A stretch of 7,298 nt of DNA from assembly GCA_028699855.1 (NCBI GenBank), contig JAQVTV010000044.1, positions 1-7,298 of the forward strand. Direction: 5' to 3'. Numbering within the stretch: position 1 is the stretch's first letter; each line of letters begins with the position of its first letter. Made by a program: the position numbers and the translations under genes. The notes under the pieces are model-generated. The model was not told the origin of the DNA and searched no databases. It saw nothing but the letters and a program-made list of their open reading frames with translations. Positions 5,434-7,298 of this stretch are shown here, piece after piece. The DNA is from Candidatus Izemoplasmatales bacterium. GTDB taxonomy: Bacteria > Bacillota_I > Bacilli_A > Izemoplasmatales > Hujiaoplasmataceae.

Positions 5434-5708
5434 TGTTCCTCAATATCTCCTTTACCGATGGTCTCATCATCTCGTTCATCTCCATCCTGATCGTATTTTT
5501 GATCCTCATCATTGTCGCTTCGGCAGTCGCTTCGCTTCAGTTCATGCATCCTCAATCCCTGCCGCAAAAAACACCGAATCCGCCGTTTTCACTTGAATCC
5601 ATCACCGATGACACGATGATGGTCGCTGCCTTGGTCGCAGCCATCGAACACCGAGAAGCCACAAAAACCGATGTCAAAATCATCTCAATCAAGGAGATCT
5701 CCCAATGA
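5430..5708 (+). CDS. oadG: oxaloacetate decarboxylase gamma subunit (OadG-like membrane anchor)
   Basis: A 92-residue protein with one strong N-terminal membrane helix (about 11-36), a Pro-rich linker (41-52) and a short soluble tail containing DDTMMVAALVAAIEHRE (60-76). This is the usual OadG pattern: membrane anchor, linker, then a helix with a small-residue AALVAAI motif. In characterised enzymes gamma holds the alpha and beta subunits together. The family diverges strongly in sequence, so the assignment rests on size, layout and its place directly after the carboxyltransferase gene. The start overlaps the alpha stop (ATGA) and has a very strong GGAGGTGAT site 5 bases upstream; the adjacent second ATG (5433) is also possible. 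No zinc-binding His-rich C-terminus like that of the Klebsiella protein is visible. Its end overlaps the carrier gene by 4 bases. Confidence 0.85.
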   Translation: MMFLNISFTDGLIISFISILIVFLILIIVASAVASLQFMHPQSLPQKTPNPPFSLESITDDTMMVAALVAAIEHREATKTDVKIISIKEISQ

Positions 5709-6043
5709 AAACATACAAAATCAATGTCAATGGCAAAGCCTACCTCGTTGAAGTCGAAAGCGTGACGGAAACCACGACACCAACGCCTCAGGTCGCACCC
5801 AAACCCGAAGCTCCCAAAGCAAGTGCGGACGGCTTGAAAGTCCTCGCGCCCATGCAGGGCGCGATCATCAAAGTCCTCGTCAAATCTGGTGATCAAGTCC
5901 GCAAAGGTCAAGTCTTGTTCGTTTTGGAAGCCATGAAACTCGAAAACGACATTCTTGCCCCCGTAGATGGTACGATCGCTCAGGTGCTCGTCGAGATCAA
6001 TCAAAAGGTTGATGCGCAAAATCCTCTGTGCATCCTTAGGTAA
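5705..6043 (+). CDS. biotin carboxyl carrier protein of the decarboxylase
   Basis: A 112-residue free-standing biotinyl protein, like the separate carriers of methylmalonyl-CoA and glutaconyl-CoA decarboxylases. It carries CO2 on biotin from the carboxyltransferase to the membrane beta subunit. The N-terminal strand region (1-20) is followed by a Thr/Pro/Ala/Lys-rich flexible linker (21-42) and a biotinyl barrel (about 43-112). EAMKLEN (75-81) carries the biotin-accepting Lys78, flanked by the usual methionine. The other conserved half reads APMQGAI (48-54): the usual proline of APMPG is replaced by Gln. The start overlaps the gamma stop (ATGA) with AAGGAG 8 bases upstream. In many oxaloacetate decarboxylases this domain is fused to alpha; here it is split off and placed between gamma and beta. 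Its biotin is probably attached by the ligase at the end of this operon. Confidence 0.95.
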   Translation: MKTYKINVNGKAYLVEVESVTETTTPTPQVAPKPEAPKASADGLKVLAPMQGAIIKVLVKSGDQVRKGQVLFVLEAMKLENDILAPVDGTIAQVLVEINQKVDAQNPLCILR

Positions 6044-6048
6044 CGACC

Positions 6049-7212
6049 ATGGGCCAATCGATTCTCAATTTTCTTGAACAAACCGGCATCGCCCAGTTCT
6101 TCCAAACGGGGGGCTGGAAAAATCTGATCATGATCGCGATCGCCTCAATCCTGCTCTATTTGGCGATCAAGAAAAAATTTGAACCCTATTTGTTGCTACC
6201 GATCTCTTTCGGGATGTTGCTCGTGAACCTCCCCGGTTCAGGACTCTTCGTCAAAACCATCGAAATCGTCGGTGAAAATGAAGTGACCCATTACAGCGGA
6301 CTGCTCGGCTACTTGTATTACGGAGTGAAATGGGGCATCTATCCTTGCTTGATCTTCCTCGGTATCGGTGCGACAACCGATTTCGGTCCCCTGATCGCCA
6401 ATCCGAAAAGCATGATTTTGGGTGCCGCAGCACAGATCGGTATCTTCATCACCTTTCTCGGTGCGATTCTTCTCGGTTTTACCGGTCCGGAAGCCGCATC
6501 CATCGGTATCATCGGCGGTGCCGATGGCCCGACGGCCATCCTGACCACCAGCCGGCTCGCACCTGATTTGCTCGGACCGATATCTCTGGCGGCTTATTCC
6601 TACATGGCCCTCGTGCCGATTATCATCCCGCCCATCGCCCGATTGTTTACAACGCCCAAAGAACGCGCCATCAAGATGAAAGAACTCCGTGAAGTCAAAA
6701 AAAGCGAGAAGATCCTCTTTCCGATCGTCGTGACGATCGTCTGTATCCTCCTCGTTCCCTCTTCCGCACCGCTGATCGGCATGCTGATGCTGGGCAATTT
6801 GATCAAAGAATCCGGAGTTGTTCCGAATTTGGTCGATGCCGCAGGCAAATCCATTCTCTATATCGTGACCATCCTGCTCGGCCTCTCCGTCGGAGCGACG
6901 GCGACAGCCGACGCCTTCTTGCGCGTTCAGACGCTTCTCATCATCGTTCTTGGCCTTTTCGCCTTTTCTGTGGCCACCGCTTCCGGTGTCTTAGGCGGCA
7001 AAATCATGGCTAAATTGACCCATAACCAAATCAATCCACTGATCGGCGCCGCCGGCGTCAGCGCGGTACCGATGGCAGCGCGCGTCATCCATCTTGAAGG
7101 ACAAAAAGCCGATCCGACCAACTTCTTGTTGATGCATGCGATGGGTCCGAATGTCGCGGGTGTGATCGGTAGCGCAATCGCTGCCGGACTCCTGCTCACA
7201 TTTTTCGGCTGA
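6049..7212 (+). CDS. oadB: Na+-translocating decarboxylase beta subunit (OadB)
   Basis: An integral membrane protein that decarboxylates carboxybiotin and couples it to Na+ export. The 387 residues are mostly hydrophobic helices. Family marks: GATTDFGPLIANP (107-119), SIGIIGGADGPTAI (151-164), whose Asp159 corresponds to the essential Na+-binding aspartate of region IIIa, GAAGVSAVPMAARV (333-346) and MHAMGPNVAGVIGSA (362-376) near the C-terminus, the segment equivalent to helix VIII. It is somewhat shorter than the roughly 430-residue Klebsiella protein but normal for the family. The gene follows the carrier stop by 5 bases with only a weak AGGT site, so it may depend partly on coupling. Its TGA shares one base with the next ATG. 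The family also serves methylmalonyl-CoA, glutaconyl-CoA and malonate decarboxylases. The pyruvate-type carboxyltransferase next to it points to oxaloacetate. Confidence 0.96.
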   Translation: MGQSILNFLEQTGIAQFFQTGGWKNLIMIAIASILLYLAIKKKFEPYLLLPISFGMLLVNLPGSGLFVKTIEIVGENEVTHYSGLLGYLYYGVKWGIYPCLIFLGIGATTDFGPLIANPKSMILGAAAQIGIFITFLGAILLGFTGPEAASIGIIGGADGPTAILTTSRLAPDLLGPISLAAYSYMALVPIIIPPIARLFTTPKERAIKMKELREVKKSEKILFPIVVTIVCILLVPSSAPLIGMLMLGNLIKESGVVPNLVDAAGKSILYIVTILLGLSVGATATADAFLRVQTLLIIVLGLFAFSVATASGVLGGKIMAKLTHNQINPLIGAAGVSAVPMAARVIHLEGQKADPTNFLLMHAMGPNVAGVIGSAIAAGLLLTFFG

Positions 7213-7298
7213 TGAACCATCTGCATTTCGCCTCACTATCCTCCACGAACCAGTATCTCAAGGACCATTATTCAGAACTGGATCATCTCACCTTGATC
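7212..7298 (+). CDS. birA: biotin-protein ligase, N-terminal fragment (gene runs off the window)
   Basis: Only 29 codons are visible, but HFASLSSTNQYLKDH (5-19) matches the N-terminus of the biotin-protein ligase catalytic domain, where the STNxYL motif is strongly conserved (E. coli BirA has STNQYL). The enzyme makes biotinyl-AMP and attaches biotin to the carrier lysine. The motif begins at once after the start, so the N-terminal winged-helix DNA-binding domain of E. coli-type BirA is absent. This would be a monofunctional (group I) ligase that does not repress biotin genes. The ATG overlaps the beta-subunit stop by one base (TGATG) and has no Shine-Dalgarno site, so it is probably translated by reinitiation. 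Its place in the operon suggests it serves the carrier encoded three genes... two positions upstream, at 5705-6043. The motif and context support the call; most of the protein is unseen. Confidence 0.82.
   Translation, partial: MNHLHFASLSSTNQYLKDHYSELDHLTLI

Noticed and set aside
5552..6019. 155-codon minus-strand open frame opposite the gamma and carrier genes
   Set aside because: It is a shadow of two well-supported genes; its sequence is low-complexity antisense with no domain.

Overview
The window looks like a stretch of chromosome from a Bacillota-type (Firmicutes-like) bacterium. Strong AGGAGG-type ribosome binding sites, short intergenic regions with clear Rho-independent terminators, a DegV/FakB fatty-acid-binding protein and a biotin-dependent sodium-pump operon all fit this. 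Several convincing genes end in TGA, so TGA is a stop and the Mycoplasma code is excluded. An anaerobic or fermentative lineage near Erysipelotrichia or Izemoplasmatales is possible, but that placement is a guess. I see no tRNA, rRNA, CRISPR array, insertion sequence or prophage gene.

Left part (1-2048, minus strand): a pyridine nucleotide-disulphide oxidoreductase-type flavoprotein, cut by the window edge, which lacks both cysteines of the family's redox disulphide. Upstream of it is a complete DegV-family gene with its own terminator and probable promoter. Middle (2049-3152): a divergent intergenic region with repeated AGAGTAGAAT elements, then a plus-strand XRE-type HTH regulator with four predicted membrane helices whose promoter sits so close to the ATG that the mRNA should be leaderless. 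It ends in a strong terminator that faces a second strong terminator from the opposite strand. That second terminator serves a two-gene minus-strand unit (3012-3655): a 166-residue protein with two membrane helices and a coupled 46-residue Pro/acid-rich protein. I do not recognise either one firmly.

Right part (3656-7298, plus strand): after a 383-base non-coding divergent region, a tightly packed five-gene operon encodes a Na+-translocating oxaloacetate decarboxylase. It holds the carboxyltransferase part of the alpha subunit, the small membrane gamma subunit, a free-standing biotin carrier protein, the membrane beta subunit, and the start of a biotin-protein ligase that attaches biotin to the carrier. 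The carboxyltransferase moves CO2 from oxaloacetate to biotin on the carrier, and the beta subunit releases the CO2 while exporting Na+. The ligase in the same operon makes the set self-sufficient apart from biotin supply. Four of the five genes overlap or touch their neighbour (ATGA, ATGA, TGATG), so translation is probably coupled.
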